Source of the DNA: Desulfobacterales bacterium
Lineage (GTDB): Bacteria > Desulfobacterota > Desulfobacteria > Desulfobacterales > JAFDCJ01
Assembly: GCA_020345785.1 (NCBI GenBank)
Contig: CP070771.1
Span: forward strand, 3,009,713 to 3,022,766
Length of the DNA: 13,054 nt
Direction of reading: 5' to 3'
The position numbers and the translations under genes are program-made. The notes under the pieces were generated by a model that worked only from the letters and a program-made list of their open reading frames with translations, had not been told where the DNA came from and did not search any database. Of this stretch, positions 7,163 to 13,054 are shown piece by piece (the first letter of the stretch is position 1; each line of letters opens with the position of its first letter).

Positions 7163-8055
7163 CTAAAAACAGCGGTTCCGGCGCGATCAAGCGCAAAAAA
7201 ATGGCTCTGGGCAAAGGTCTGGAAGCTTTAATCCCGGGCATCGATAAGGAGCAAGAAGAAAAGAAGCAGGACTATTTCTATTGTGACACCGACCTGATCC
7301 GTCCCAACCGGTTTCAGCCCCGTGCGGCTTTTTCAGAAGACGACTTGCAGCAGCTTGCCGAGTCGATCAAAATCCAGGGGGTTCTCCAGCCTCTGCTGGT
7401 TCGCCATGATGAAGCCGGTTACGAACTCATCGCCGGTGAAAGGCGTTTGCGGGCCGCCAAACGGGCCGGATTAACCCAGGTGCCGGTGATAATAAAACGG
7501 GTCAGCGATGGAAAATTGCTGGAAATGTCCTTGGTCGAAAACATTCAGCGTGAAAATTTAAATCCCATTGAGGAAGCCGAAGCTTACCATCGCCTCATTA
7601 CCCAGCTGAATCTGACCCAGGATCAGGCATCGGCCCGGGTGGGAAAAAGCCGATCGGCGGTGGCCAATTATTTGAGATTGCGTCAATTACCCGAACAAAT
7701 TAAGGCCAGTATCATCGACGGCACCTTAAGCATGGGACACGCAAGGGCGTTGTTGGGCACCGAGTCCTCCGCCCAACAGTTGGCGGCCTGGCGGGCGGTT
7801 ATCACCAAGGGATTATCGGTCAGGGAGACCGAAAATCTCGTCCGCCGCATGAAGGCAGAGAAAAAAAAGCCGAAGGTAACCGGAGATCGCTCCGAGCAAA
7901 TATATCTTTCCGGTCTGGCCGAAGATCTGTCCCGCCATTTCGGCACCAAAATTCTGATCAAAAAGGAGGGTCAAAAAGGAAAAGTTGAAATTGAGTTCTA
8001 CAGCAATGACGACCTCGAGCGTTTGATCACCCGGTTGAAACAGACCCAATACTAG
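7144..8055 (+). CDS. parB: Chromosome-partitioning protein ParB (Spo0J), CTP-dependent clamp
   Basis: A 303-aa protein. The start at 7144 has GAGGA 6 nt upstream (7133-7137); the alternative ATG at 7201 (MALGKGLEALIPG, the common ParB start) has no ribosome site, although homologs often begin there. The N-terminal ParA-activating peptide (20-32) is followed by the ParB/Srx domain with the CTP-binding GERRLRAAKRAG (98-109) and NIQRENLNPIEEAEAY box. An HTH sits at about 157-180 (LTQDQASARVGKSRSAVANYL), and a C-terminal dimerisation region at about 255-303. Family role: loads at parS, spreads as a CTP-gated sliding clamp, and recruits SMC. I scanned by eye for the parS consensus TGTTTCACGTGAAACA and found no match here, so its sites must lie elsewhere. 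Confidence 0.93.
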   Translation: MQKSNLTKNSGSGAIKRKKMALGKGLEALIPGIDKEQEEKKQDYFYCDTDLIRPNRFQPRAAFSEDDLQQLAESIKIQGVLQPLLVRHDEAGYELIAGERRLRAAKRAGLTQVPVIIKRVSDGKLLEMSLVENIQRENLNPIEEAEAYHRLITQLNLTQDQASARVGKSRSAVANYLRLRQLPEQIKASIIDGTLSMGHARALLGTESSAQQLAAWRAVITKGLSVRETENLVRRMKAEKKKPKVTGDRSEQIYLSGLAEDLSRHFGTKILIKKEGQKGKVEIEFYSNDDLERLITRLKQTQY

Positions 8056-8118
8056 ACTGGTAAATTTTATCCCAAAGTAGATCTTAAACTATATTAAAGA
8101 TAAAGCTGCTCGCAGAAT

Positions 8119-8317
8119 TGCCTAAAATTAAAAAATGCCTAAAATGCCTAAATTTGAGGTATTCTATCGATTTTGTTAGAAATGCAGAGCAGGCAAATTC
8201 ATTGTTTTCTGATTTCTTAACTCCCCTATATCAAACTTCAGCGGCCAATAAGAAAGACGAAGCACAGCGACGCCACAATTTTTAGGCATTTTAGCTCATT
8301 TTAGTTCATTTTAGGCA
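8119..8317. repeat. 199-bp MITE-like palindromic intergenic element
   Basis: Imperfect terminal inverted repeats begin TGCCTAAAAT at 8119 and end with the complementary TTTTAGGCA at 8317. Inside the left arm, AAAATGCCTAAA leads into TTTGAGG at about 8159; the right arm mirrors this from 8273. Both arms contain short internal repeats, such as TGCCTAAAA units on the left and TTCATTTTA-type 10-mers on the right. There is no coding capacity and no clear target-site duplication. It fills most of the 337-bp parB/NYN gap. Its right end lies only about 75 bp from the next start codon, so it may influence transcription of the NYN gene. Confidence 0.6.
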
Positions 8318-8392
8318 CGTCAAACGATTATATGCTATTACGACTGTCGTGGAGTAAAATTATTACTTCCCGGTCCGGTTCGATAGATCCCG

Positions 8393-8914
8393 ATGTCCCT
8401 TCATATCATCATAGACGGCTACAATCTCATTCGCCAATCCAGCCGGTTGAGCATCCTGGATCTGCAGGATATTCAACTGGGTCGTGAAGCACTGGTGGAT
8501 ATGCTGGCAGCGTACAAAAAATTTAAAGCCCATCGCATCACGGTTGTTTTCGATGGAACCGGATTGCCGCTGGTCTCCCGCCAGCGGGATCGACAAAAGG
8601 GCATCACGATTGTATATTCCCACAACGGCGAATCGGCAGATGCTGTCATAAAAAAAATGGCCCGCCGGGAAGGACCCAAGGCCCTGGTGGTCAGCTCCGA
8701 TCAGGACATCGTTCGATCCGTCGCAGCATGGGGTGTGACGGCCATAAACGCTCGCGATTTTGAAAGCAAATTGGTCATGTCGCGCTCCCTGGACGGCATG
8801 CAAGCCGACGGAGAAAATCACAGCGGCTGGAAGCCGACGACTAAAAAGAAGGGTCCCCGCAGGCGATTACCGAAAAGGCAGCGCAAAAACAGGGCCAAAC
8901 TAGGCAAACTCTAA
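8393..8914 (+). CDS. YacP-like NYN-domain putative ribonuclease
   Basis: A 173-aa protein. The PIN-like NYN fold covers residues 1 to about 135. The first strand IIIDGYNLIR carries D8 and N11. VVFDG carries D54, and the GESADAVIKKM helix carries D83. VVSSDQDIV carries D103 and D105. These are the acidic positions expected to hold Mg in the active site. The tail from about 143 is strongly basic (KKKGPRRR, KRQRKN), consistent with RNA contact. The family includes Bacillus YacP/Rae1, a ribosome-associated endoribonuclease, but the substrate in this lineage is unknown. The ribosome site is weak (GATAGATCCCG before the ATG). It appears monocistronic, flanked by repeat elements on both sides. Confidence 0.85.
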   Translation: MSLHIIIDGYNLIRQSSRLSILDLQDIQLGREALVDMLAAYKKFKAHRITVVFDGTGLPLVSRQRDRQKGITIVYSHNGESADAVIKKMARREGPKALVVSSDQDIVRSVAAWGVTAINARDFESKLVMSRSLDGMQADGENHSGWKPTTKKKGPRRRLPKRQRKNRAKLGKL

Positions 8915-8919
8915 AATTC

Positions 8920-9025
8920 GGACATAGATTTAGACAGATTTTCACCGATTGTAAAAGTGTGACGGTGGTTACAGCGTTTTACTATTAAGCCAAAATATCC
9001 GTGAGATCGGTGTTCATCCGTGTCC
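8920..9025. repeat. 106-bp palindromic intergenic repeat-like element
   Basis: The gap between the NYN and CooT genes starts GGACA (8920) and ends TGTCC (9025). The two ends pair imperfectly through GAT, CACCGAT and TCACGGAT blocks. The right end holds three spaced copies of ATCCGTG or ATCGGTG at 9-10-bp intervals. This is the look of a dispersed palindromic repeat. Its right end abuts the CooT ribosome-binding region, so any promoter for CooT-ispH lies within it or is shared. Confidence 0.45.
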
Positions 9026-9047
9026 CTTATATAAAAAGGAATCCATT

Positions 9048-9236
9048 ATGTGTGAAGCCAACGCCTATTTACTCGAAGGAAATGAGCAAAAATTAATCAT
9101 GGAAGCAGTTGATACGGTCGAACCGCAGGAAGATGGTCTTCGCTTGACCAACATTTTTGGCGAACAAAAGTTTTTAAAGGCCCAAATCCACGCGCTGTCT
9201 TTGACGGATAACAAGGTCTTTTTGAAAGCATTATGA
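9048..9236 (+). CDS. CooT family nickel-binding protein
   Basis: A 62-aa protein beginning MCEANAYL, the hallmark N-terminus of the CooT family, whose Cys2 is the nickel ligand in the characterised Rhodospirillum protein. The rest fits too: EAVDTVEP, the LTNIFGEQKFLKAQI core and a short hydrophobic end, forming a small beta barrel. It has a good ribosome site (AAGGA ending at 9040, 7 nt from the ATG). Its stop overlaps the ispH start by 4 bp (ATGA), so it is translated with ispH. In CO-oxidising bacteria CooT helps mature carbon monoxide dehydrogenase. No CODH gene is seen here, so a metal or redox role linked to its partner is possible but only inferred. Base use looks like that of its neighbours. 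Confidence 0.88.
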   Translation: MCEANAYLLEGNEQKLIMEAVDTVEPQEDGLRLTNIFGEQKFLKAQIHALSLTDNKVFLKAL

Positions 9237-10975
9237 AAGTTCTCATCGCCAAAACATCCGGTTTTTGCATGGGGGTGCGCCGGGCCGTCGAAATGGTCCT
9301 GGATGCACCCGCGCAGAATGAAAACCCGATTTTCACCTATGGACCTTTGATTCACAATCCCCAGGTGCTTCAACTTTTAAAGACCAAAGATATCACGATA
9401 CTTGATGAGATACCCGCCCACGGATCCGGCACGGTGCTGATCAGAGCCCACGGTGTTCCGCCGACCGTCAAGCAAAAACTCACCGAAGCCGATTTTAAAG
9501 TCATTGATGCGACCTGCCCGCGGGTGATTAAGGTCCAGACCATTATCCGCAAACACGCCAAACAGGGTTATGCTTCCATCATCATCGGCGATAAAGATCA
9601 TCCCGAGGTCATAGGTTTGCTCGGATACGCCCGGCAAAATGGATATGTGGTCGGCAGTTTGGAAGAGCTCGAAGCTTTGCCGGCATTTGACAATGCGATC
9701 ATCGTTGCGCAAACAACTCAAAATACAAAGTTATTCGAAACGGTAAAAAACTGGACCGCCGCCAACCATCCCCACTACAAGGTTTTCAACACCATTTGCG
9801 ACTCTACCGAAAGACGTCAGGCTGAAGTCAAACGCCTCGCCGAGGCGGTTGATGCCGTGATTGTGGTCGGCGGCCGCGACAGCGGCAATACCCGGCGATT
9901 GGCCGAAATTGCAAATCAGACCGGCAAGCCGGCTTATCATATCGAATCCGAAGAAGATCTCAAGACCATCGATACGGCGGTTCTGGAATCGGCGCGGTAT
10001 ATCGGAATCACCGCCGGTGCTTCCACTCCCAACTGGATTATCAAAAAGGTCTGCCGGGCTTTAGAGGCCCTGCAGGTCAAACGCAAGAGCAACTGGAGCA
10101 GGTTAATCTTCGGTCTGCAGAGGGCGCTATTGCTGACAAACATCTATGTTTCTCTGGGAGCCGGGTGTCTGAGTTATGCCTTTGCGAAACTCCAGGGGTT
10201 CAGCCGGTTCTTCCCGTATGTGCTGATAGCCATGCTCTATGTCCAGTCCATGCATATTCTGGCCCACCTGACCGGAAGCAAGGCCGATCAGTACAATGAC
10301 CCGGAAAGAGCGAATTTCTATGAAAAATACAAAATACTGCTTTCCGCCCTGGCCCTGGCAGCCGGCGGCGCCGGTCTGGTGATTGCATACACCCTGGGGC
10401 TGTTCCCCTTTCTGCTGCTTCTCATCATGAGCCTGCTGGGGTTATCATACAATCGAATTCTGGTACCCAAACGGTTCGGCGCTTTCAAATACAGAAGGAT
10501 TAGAGATATCCCCGGATCAAAGACCTTTTTAATCGCCGTGGCCTGGGGTATTGTGACCGCTTTGCTGACGCCGCTGTCCCAGGCCGGCACACCTCACTGG
10601 AGGACCGGCTTGATATTTCTGTGGGCCTCGGGCCTTGTCTTTGTCAGGACAGCCTTTTTTGATGTTCTGGACATGCAGGGAGACCGCATTGTCGGCAAAG
10701 AAACCCTTGCCATCTTGCTGGGCGAGAAACGGTCATTGCGACTCTTAAAATTAGTCCTGATCATTCTGATGGCAGCGCTGCTCGTATTGAGTACCTTGCA
10801 TCTGATCTCTTATCTGGGTTTTTTTCTGATCAGCTGTCCGGTTTTACTTTTATTTCTCATCTCCGCCTACGAACAGGGAGTTTTGCTGCCGAGCGTTAAA
10901 CTCGAATTGCTGGTAGAGACCAATTTCATACTGGCGGGCGTGTTCGCTATTTTGTGGTCATTGCTGGGTTACTAA
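9233..10975 (+). CDS. ispH: IspH (HMBPP reductase) fused to a UbiA-like membrane prenyltransferase domain
   Basis: A 580-aa fusion. Residues 1 to about 283 are IspH, the last enzyme of the MEP pathway, which reduces HMBPP to IPP and DMAPP with a [4Fe-4S] cluster. Cluster cysteines are C12 (SGFCMGVRR), C95 (DATCPRV) and C189 (TICDSTERRQ). Substrate residues H41, H73, H123 and E125 and the AQTTQNT, DSGNT and AGASTPNW motifs are all there. After a short basic linker, residues about 295-580 hold some nine hydrophobic segments. They include a UbiA second Asp motif, FFDVLDMQGDRIVGKETLAILLG. The first Asp motif is unusual: HILAHLTGSKADQYNDPER in place of NDxxDxxxD. The frame is continuous with no internal stop, so the fusion is real in this sequence. 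The membrane half may prenylate an unidentified acceptor; the pathway is inferred. It is translationally coupled to CooT. Confidence 0.92.
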   Translation: MKVLIAKTSGFCMGVRRAVEMVLDAPAQNENPIFTYGPLIHNPQVLQLLKTKDITILDEIPAHGSGTVLIRAHGVPPTVKQKLTEADFKVIDATCPRVIKVQTIIRKHAKQGYASIIIGDKDHPEVIGLLGYARQNGYVVGSLEELEALPAFDNAIIVAQTTQNTKLFETVKNWTAANHPHYKVFNTICDSTERRQAEVKRLAEAVDAVIVVGGRDSGNTRRLAEIANQTGKPAYHIESEEDLKTIDTAVLESARYIGITAGASTPNWIIKKVCRALEALQVKRKSNWSRLIFGLQRALLLTNIYVSLGAGCLSYAFAKLQGFSRFFPYVLIAMLYVQSMHILAHLTGSKADQYNDPERANFYEKYKILLSALALAAGGAGLVIAYTLGLFPFLLLLIMSLLGLSYNRILVPKRFGAFKYRRIRDIPGSKTFLIAVAWGIVTALLTPLSQAGTPHWRTGLIFLWASGLVFVRTAFFDVLDMQGDRIVGKETLAILLGEKRSLRLLKLVLIILMAALLVLSTLHLISYLGFFLISCPVLLLFLISAYEQGVLLPSVKLELLVETNFILAGVFAILWSLLGY

Positions 10976-11000
10976 ATTTACTGAATGGGTTTCAGGTGTC

Positions 11001-11028
11001 GGAGGATAGAAGACAGAGGACAGAAGAA
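11001..11028. repeat. 7-bp tandem repeat, AGAGGAC type
   Basis: Four 7-bp units GGAGGAT, AGAAGAC, AGAGGAC and AGAAGAA run head to tail just after the ispH-ubiA stop. It is purine-rich on the plus strand and open in several frames only because of its composition. Confidence 0.5.
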
Positions 11029-11068
11029 AGGAGCAGCCAGCTTGACCAGGAAAGAAACTCTAAAAAGC

Positions 11069-11096
11069 GAATATTGAATATCGAATAACGAATACC
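11069..11096. repeat. 7-bp tandem repeat, GAATATC type
   Basis: Four 7-bp units GAATATT, GAATATC, GAATAAC and GAATACC, 40 bp after the AGAGGAC array and unrelated to it in sequence. No gene is supported between 10976 and 11354; besides these arrays and the hairpin at 11267-11285 I see only unassigned DNA. Confidence 0.5.
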
Positions 11097-11266
11097 CGCC
11101 TGCCATGCACATTGCCTTTGGGTTAGTCCAAACATTGAGCTATGAATCAAATTATCAAGTTTGCCACGACCCAGTTTCAAGGCATTGCGGGCAGGTCGAA
11201 TGTCGAAGGGAGGTATTCTGTCTTTAATTAAAAAAAAGACTGAGCAAAGCGAAACCACCTGGAACT

Positions 11267-11297
11267 CCCCCTTTCCTAAAGGGGGCCGGGGGGATTT
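11267..11297 (+). terminator. Strong GC hairpin, possible terminator or dispersed repeat
   Basis: CCCCCTTT and AAAGGGGG pair perfectly over 8 bp around a 3-nt loop (11267-11285), followed by a G-run and then ATTTTT. On the plus strand it could end readthrough from ispH-ubiA about 290 bp upstream. The C/G blocks also resemble dispersed intergenic repeats common in proteobacteria, and the T-run is separated from the stem, so termination is uncertain. Confidence 0.35.
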
Positions 11298-11354
11298 TTG
11301 AAATTCTGTCCGCCGGCGGCGGATTATTCTGCGGTTCGCTGTTCTAACCGGGTT

Positions 11355-11996
11355 TCAATCTTTACTTCTATCTCTAAACTTCGGCTCAGTGCCGGCTATC
11401 AGCCGTTTGATGTTATTGGTGTGGCGGATGAAAATAAAAACCGTCATGATGACGGCACCAATGGTAATTTGAACAGATTGGACGGAAAACCAGACCGCGA
11501 TCGGCAACACCGCTGCTGCCGCCAGCGAACCGACCGATACGCGACGCGCCAAAAACAACGAGACGATAAATGTCAGCAACGCCGCGAGACAGGCCAGGGG
11601 AGCAAGTACAACAAAACAACCGGCGCACGTTGCAACACCTTTGCCCCCTTTTTTAAATTTCATAAAGAGGGGATAGAGGTGTCCAAAAAATGCCGCCAGG
11701 GCAACAACTGCAGGCAATGGGTCGTGTAGCACCGGCTGACTTCCGACAAAAATCAGCGCCAGATAAACGGGGACGGCGCCTTTCAGAACATCGCCGATAA
11801 ATGTCAATAAACCCAATGTTGAACCTGCCACCCGGCTGACATTGGTGGCGCCGATATTGCCGCTGCCCCGACGCCTGACATCCACCGAGGTAAAGGACAG
11901 GGTAAGCACCACCCCCCAGGGGATGGATCCCAGTAGATAGGCCAGAATCGTCAGACCGATGCCGGCGATTAAAGGGGGGAATTGCGGATCAGACAC
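11355..11996 (-). CDS. plsY: Glycerol-3-phosphate acyltransferase PlsY
   Basis: A membrane acyltransferase that transfers acyl groups from acyl-phosphate to glycerol-3-phosphate, the first step of phospholipid synthesis. I place the start at the GTG at 11996, because AAGGAG (12008-12003) sits 6 nt before it. That gives 213 aa, near the usual 200; an upstream ATG at 12029 would add 11 polar residues and has no comparable site. Conserved motifs: GSIPWG (23-28), SGNIGATNV (45-53), GDVLKG, GHLYPLFMKFKKGGKGVAT (the glycine-rich acyl-phosphate loop) and HTNNIKRLIAGTEPKF near the C-terminus. Several hydrophobic segments alternate with these loops as expected for a multi-span protein. It appears to be a single-gene unit, divergent from the Smr gene. 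Confidence 0.93.
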   Translation of the reverse strand: MSDPQFPPLIAGIGLTILAYLLGSIPWGVVLTLSFTSVDVRRRGSGNIGATNVSRVAGSTLGLLTFIGDVLKGAVPVYLALIFVGSQPVLHDPLPAVVALAAFFGHLYPLFMKFKKGGKGVATCAGCFVVLAPLACLAALLTFIVSLFLARRVSVGSLAAAAVLPIAVWFSVQSVQITIGAVIMTVFIFIRHTNNIKRLIAGTEPKFRDRSKD

Positions 11997-12002
11997 CTGT
12001 TG

Positions 12003-12008
12003 CTCCTT
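12003..12008 (-). promoter_or_regulatory. Ribosome-binding site that fixes the plsY GTG start
   Basis: AAGGAG on the minus strand, 6 nt ahead of the GTG at 11996-11994. It lies inside the longer ATG-initiated frame, which argues against that longer start. Confidence 0.7.
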
Positions 12009-12076
12009 ATCCGGACAAGCCGAAACCAAACAGGTTCGATTGGCAGTTTCTCATGAATCATTTGCATGCAACCTCC

Positions 12077-12108
12077 CGGAATGTTGGCATGCTGGATTGT
12101 TGGATTAA
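12077..12108. repeat. Degenerate 8-bp tandem repeat (TGGAATGT-like, plus sense)
   Basis: Four 8-bp units, CGGAATGT, TGGCATGC, TGGATTGT and TGGATTAA, in the divergent plsY/Smr spacer. They are the same family as the array at 6093-6141 but in the opposite orientation. Confidence 0.5.
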
Positions 12109-12169
12109 GATAGGCACTTGAGCGCCTCTGATCAAGTATTTTACCTCCACTGACTTAAGGTAGGCGACA

Positions 12170-12460
12170 ATGGAACCTGTTAAAATCCCGATCGAAGATG
12201 TGCTGGACCTGCACACCTTCAGGCCGCAGGATATACCGAATCTTTTGGAAGATTATTTTACCGAGTGTCTTAGAGCCGGCATCTACCAGGTACGAATTAT
12301 TCACGGCAAGGGCAAAGGCATTCAAAAGAAACGCGTTCAGGGAATACTTAAAAAAAATCCTATGGTGGCCTCTTCTTGCGATGCACCGCCTGAAGCGGGT
12401 GGATGGGGCGCAACTTTGGTGGTGTTGCGCAAGGACTTCAGAATCGAGGGGTTGGAGTGA
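12170..12460 (+). CDS. Stand-alone Smr domain protein
   Basis: A 96-aa protein made almost wholly of one Smr domain. VLDLHTF (11-17) supplies the DLHxF motif. VRIIHGKGKGIQK (41-53) is the characteristic HGKG loop. GGWGATLVVL (77-86) is the closing strand. Smr domains are found at the C-terminus of MutS2 and as free proteins, and several have DNA- or RNA-nicking endonuclease activity; some act on stalled ribosomes. Which of these applies here cannot be read from sequence. A purine-rich AAGGTAGG lies upstream of the ATG. The gene is convergent with the response regulator, about 98 bp apart, with an 8-bp inverted repeat (12472-12479 and 12500-12507) between but no T-run. Confidence 0.88.
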   Translation: MEPVKIPIEDVLDLHTFRPQDIPNLLEDYFTECLRAGIYQVRIIHGKGKGIQKKRVQGILKKNPMVASSCDAPPEAGGWGATLVVLRKDFRIEGLE

Positions 12461-12558
12461 TGGCCGGCCGATTTACGCGTAACAGCATCAATCATTAAGC
12501 GCGTAAACACATCGTTCTGCTTAAATTCAACCAGCGGTAGAAATTGCGAGACGATCAA

Positions 12559-12957
12559 TTATGGCGCTGCGATTAGCTCGTCCTTGCCCATAATTTCCCC
12601 GATCTTTTCCTGCAGTATTTTCATATTAAACGGCTTTTGAATGAAGCCGCTGCAGCCTCGCTCTATAATGGCTTTGGCTTTCTGGTCGAGACCGTAGCCA
12701 CTTGAAAGCAGCACTTTAATTGCCGGGTTTAGCGCCCGAAGCTTATCATAGGCATCGCCGGCTTCCAAGCCCGGCATGATCATATCCAGAATAACGAGAC
12801 CGATGGTATTTTGATTATTGCGGTAAACATCGACGGCCTCTAATCCGTTTGCGGCTGTTAGAACCGAATATCCCAGCCTTTGTAGCATCTGCTTGCCGAC
12901 TCCGATGACAATCTCCTCGTCATCAACAAGTAACACGGTTTCTGTCCCGGTCGCCAT
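12559..12957 (-). CDS. Single-domain response regulator (CheY-like receiver)
   Basis: A 132-aa protein that is one receiver domain only. The acidic pair is D12-D13 (LLVDDEE), the phospho-acceptor is D58 (VILDMIMPG), the switch Ser is S85 (KVLLSSGYG), and the conserved Lys is K108 (FIQKPF). No DNA-binding or enzymatic output domain follows. The start motif GTETVLLVDDEE is typical of the receiver at the end of hybrid histidine kinases in Desulfobacterota. However, this gene has its own GGGGAGG ribosome site 10 nt upstream of the ATG, so it is probably a genuine free receiver, perhaps a phosphorelay partner of a kinase elsewhere. It is the last complete gene in the window, and its partner is unknown. 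Confidence 0.9.
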   Translation of the reverse strand: MATGTETVLLVDDEEIVIGVGKQMLQRLGYSVLTAANGLEAVDVYRNNQNTIGLVILDMIMPGLEAGDAYDKLRALNPAIKVLLSSGYGLDQKAKAIIERGCSGFIQKPFNMKILQEKIGEIMGKDELIAAP

Positions 12958-13020
12958 TGTGTGCTTGCCTCCCCTATTTGGTTGGGAACCTTTTAATATT
13001 TTCAGCTATCTTGAGTACTT

Positions 13021-13049
13021 AGTTTACCAGATAAAAGGAAAAAATGCAA
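13021..13049 (-). promoter_or_regulatory. Possible promoter of the response regulator
   Basis: On the minus strand TTGCAT (13049-13044) and TAAACT (13026-13021) are separated by exactly 17 bp. Matches to consensus are modest (three and four of six). The leader to the start codon would be about 57 nt. Confidence 0.3.
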
Positions 13050-13054
13050 AAGTT

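Noticed and set aside
10992..11258. 88-aa minus-strand frame after ispH-ubiA
   Set aside because: It is translated from the two 7-bp tandem arrays, giving repetitive Ser/Leu/Phe text; no ribosome site.
12472..12507. Terminator between Smr and the response regulator
   Set aside because: There is an 8-bp inverted repeat TTTACGCG/CGCGTAAA, but the loop is 20 nt and no T-run follows on either strand.
12337..12558. 73-aa minus-strand frame right after the response regulator
   Set aside because: It would need a TTG start, lacks a ribosome site, and is mostly antisense to the Smr gene.

Overview
The window looks like a chromosomal segment of a Desulfobacterota bacterium, probably a Desulfobacterales relative. 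This rests on family-level gene content recognised by eye: a PpiD-type chaperone paired with a small two-CxxC protein, an EF-G gene outside the str operon, a CooT-family gene next to ispH, and a hybrid-kinase-style receiver. No database search was run. There are 13 supported protein genes (one cut by the left edge) and one tRNA. I see no phage, plasmid, CRISPR or defence genes and no complete insertion sequence.

Layout, left to right. On the minus strand, positions 1-974 hold a partial ppiD and, upstream of it, an 84-aa putative zinc-ribbon protein, served by a near-consensus promoter at 1028-1056. A gene-free stretch with an imperfect inverted repeat leads to tRNA-Ala(GGC) at 1485-1560, which has its own promoter and terminator. 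A 300-bp GC-rich spacer follows, then a GerMN-domain protein overlapping fusA by 4 bp on the plus strand. A BepA-like M48 metalloprotease with TPRs converges on fusA from the minus strand. After a repeat-bearing spacer come parA and parB (19-bp overlap), a repeat-rich gap, a YacP-type NYN-domain gene, a second repeat-like gap, and then a CooT-family protein overlapping an ispH gene by 4 bp. The ispH product carries a C-terminal UbiA-like membrane domain. Past another repeat-filled spacer are plsY (minus), a stand-alone Smr-domain gene (plus) and a single-domain response regulator (minus).

Functional themes. Envelope protein quality control is represented by PpiD and the BepA-like protease. 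Translation is represented by EF-G, tRNA-Ala and perhaps the NYN and Smr nucleic-acid proteins. Chromosome segregation is represented by ParA and ParB. Isoprenoid and membrane lipid synthesis are represented by IspH-UbiA and PlsY.

The most unusual items are the IspH-UbiA fusion translationally coupled to a predicted nickel-binding CooT protein, and the intergenic DNA. Most larger gaps on the right two-thirds carry a different small repeat: a 199-bp MITE-like palindrome, a 106-bp palindromic unit, paired 19-bp dyads, and degenerate 7- and 8-bp tandem repeats, one family appearing twice in opposite orientation. I found no convincing wholly new multi-gene system; the remaining genes are mostly housekeeping.
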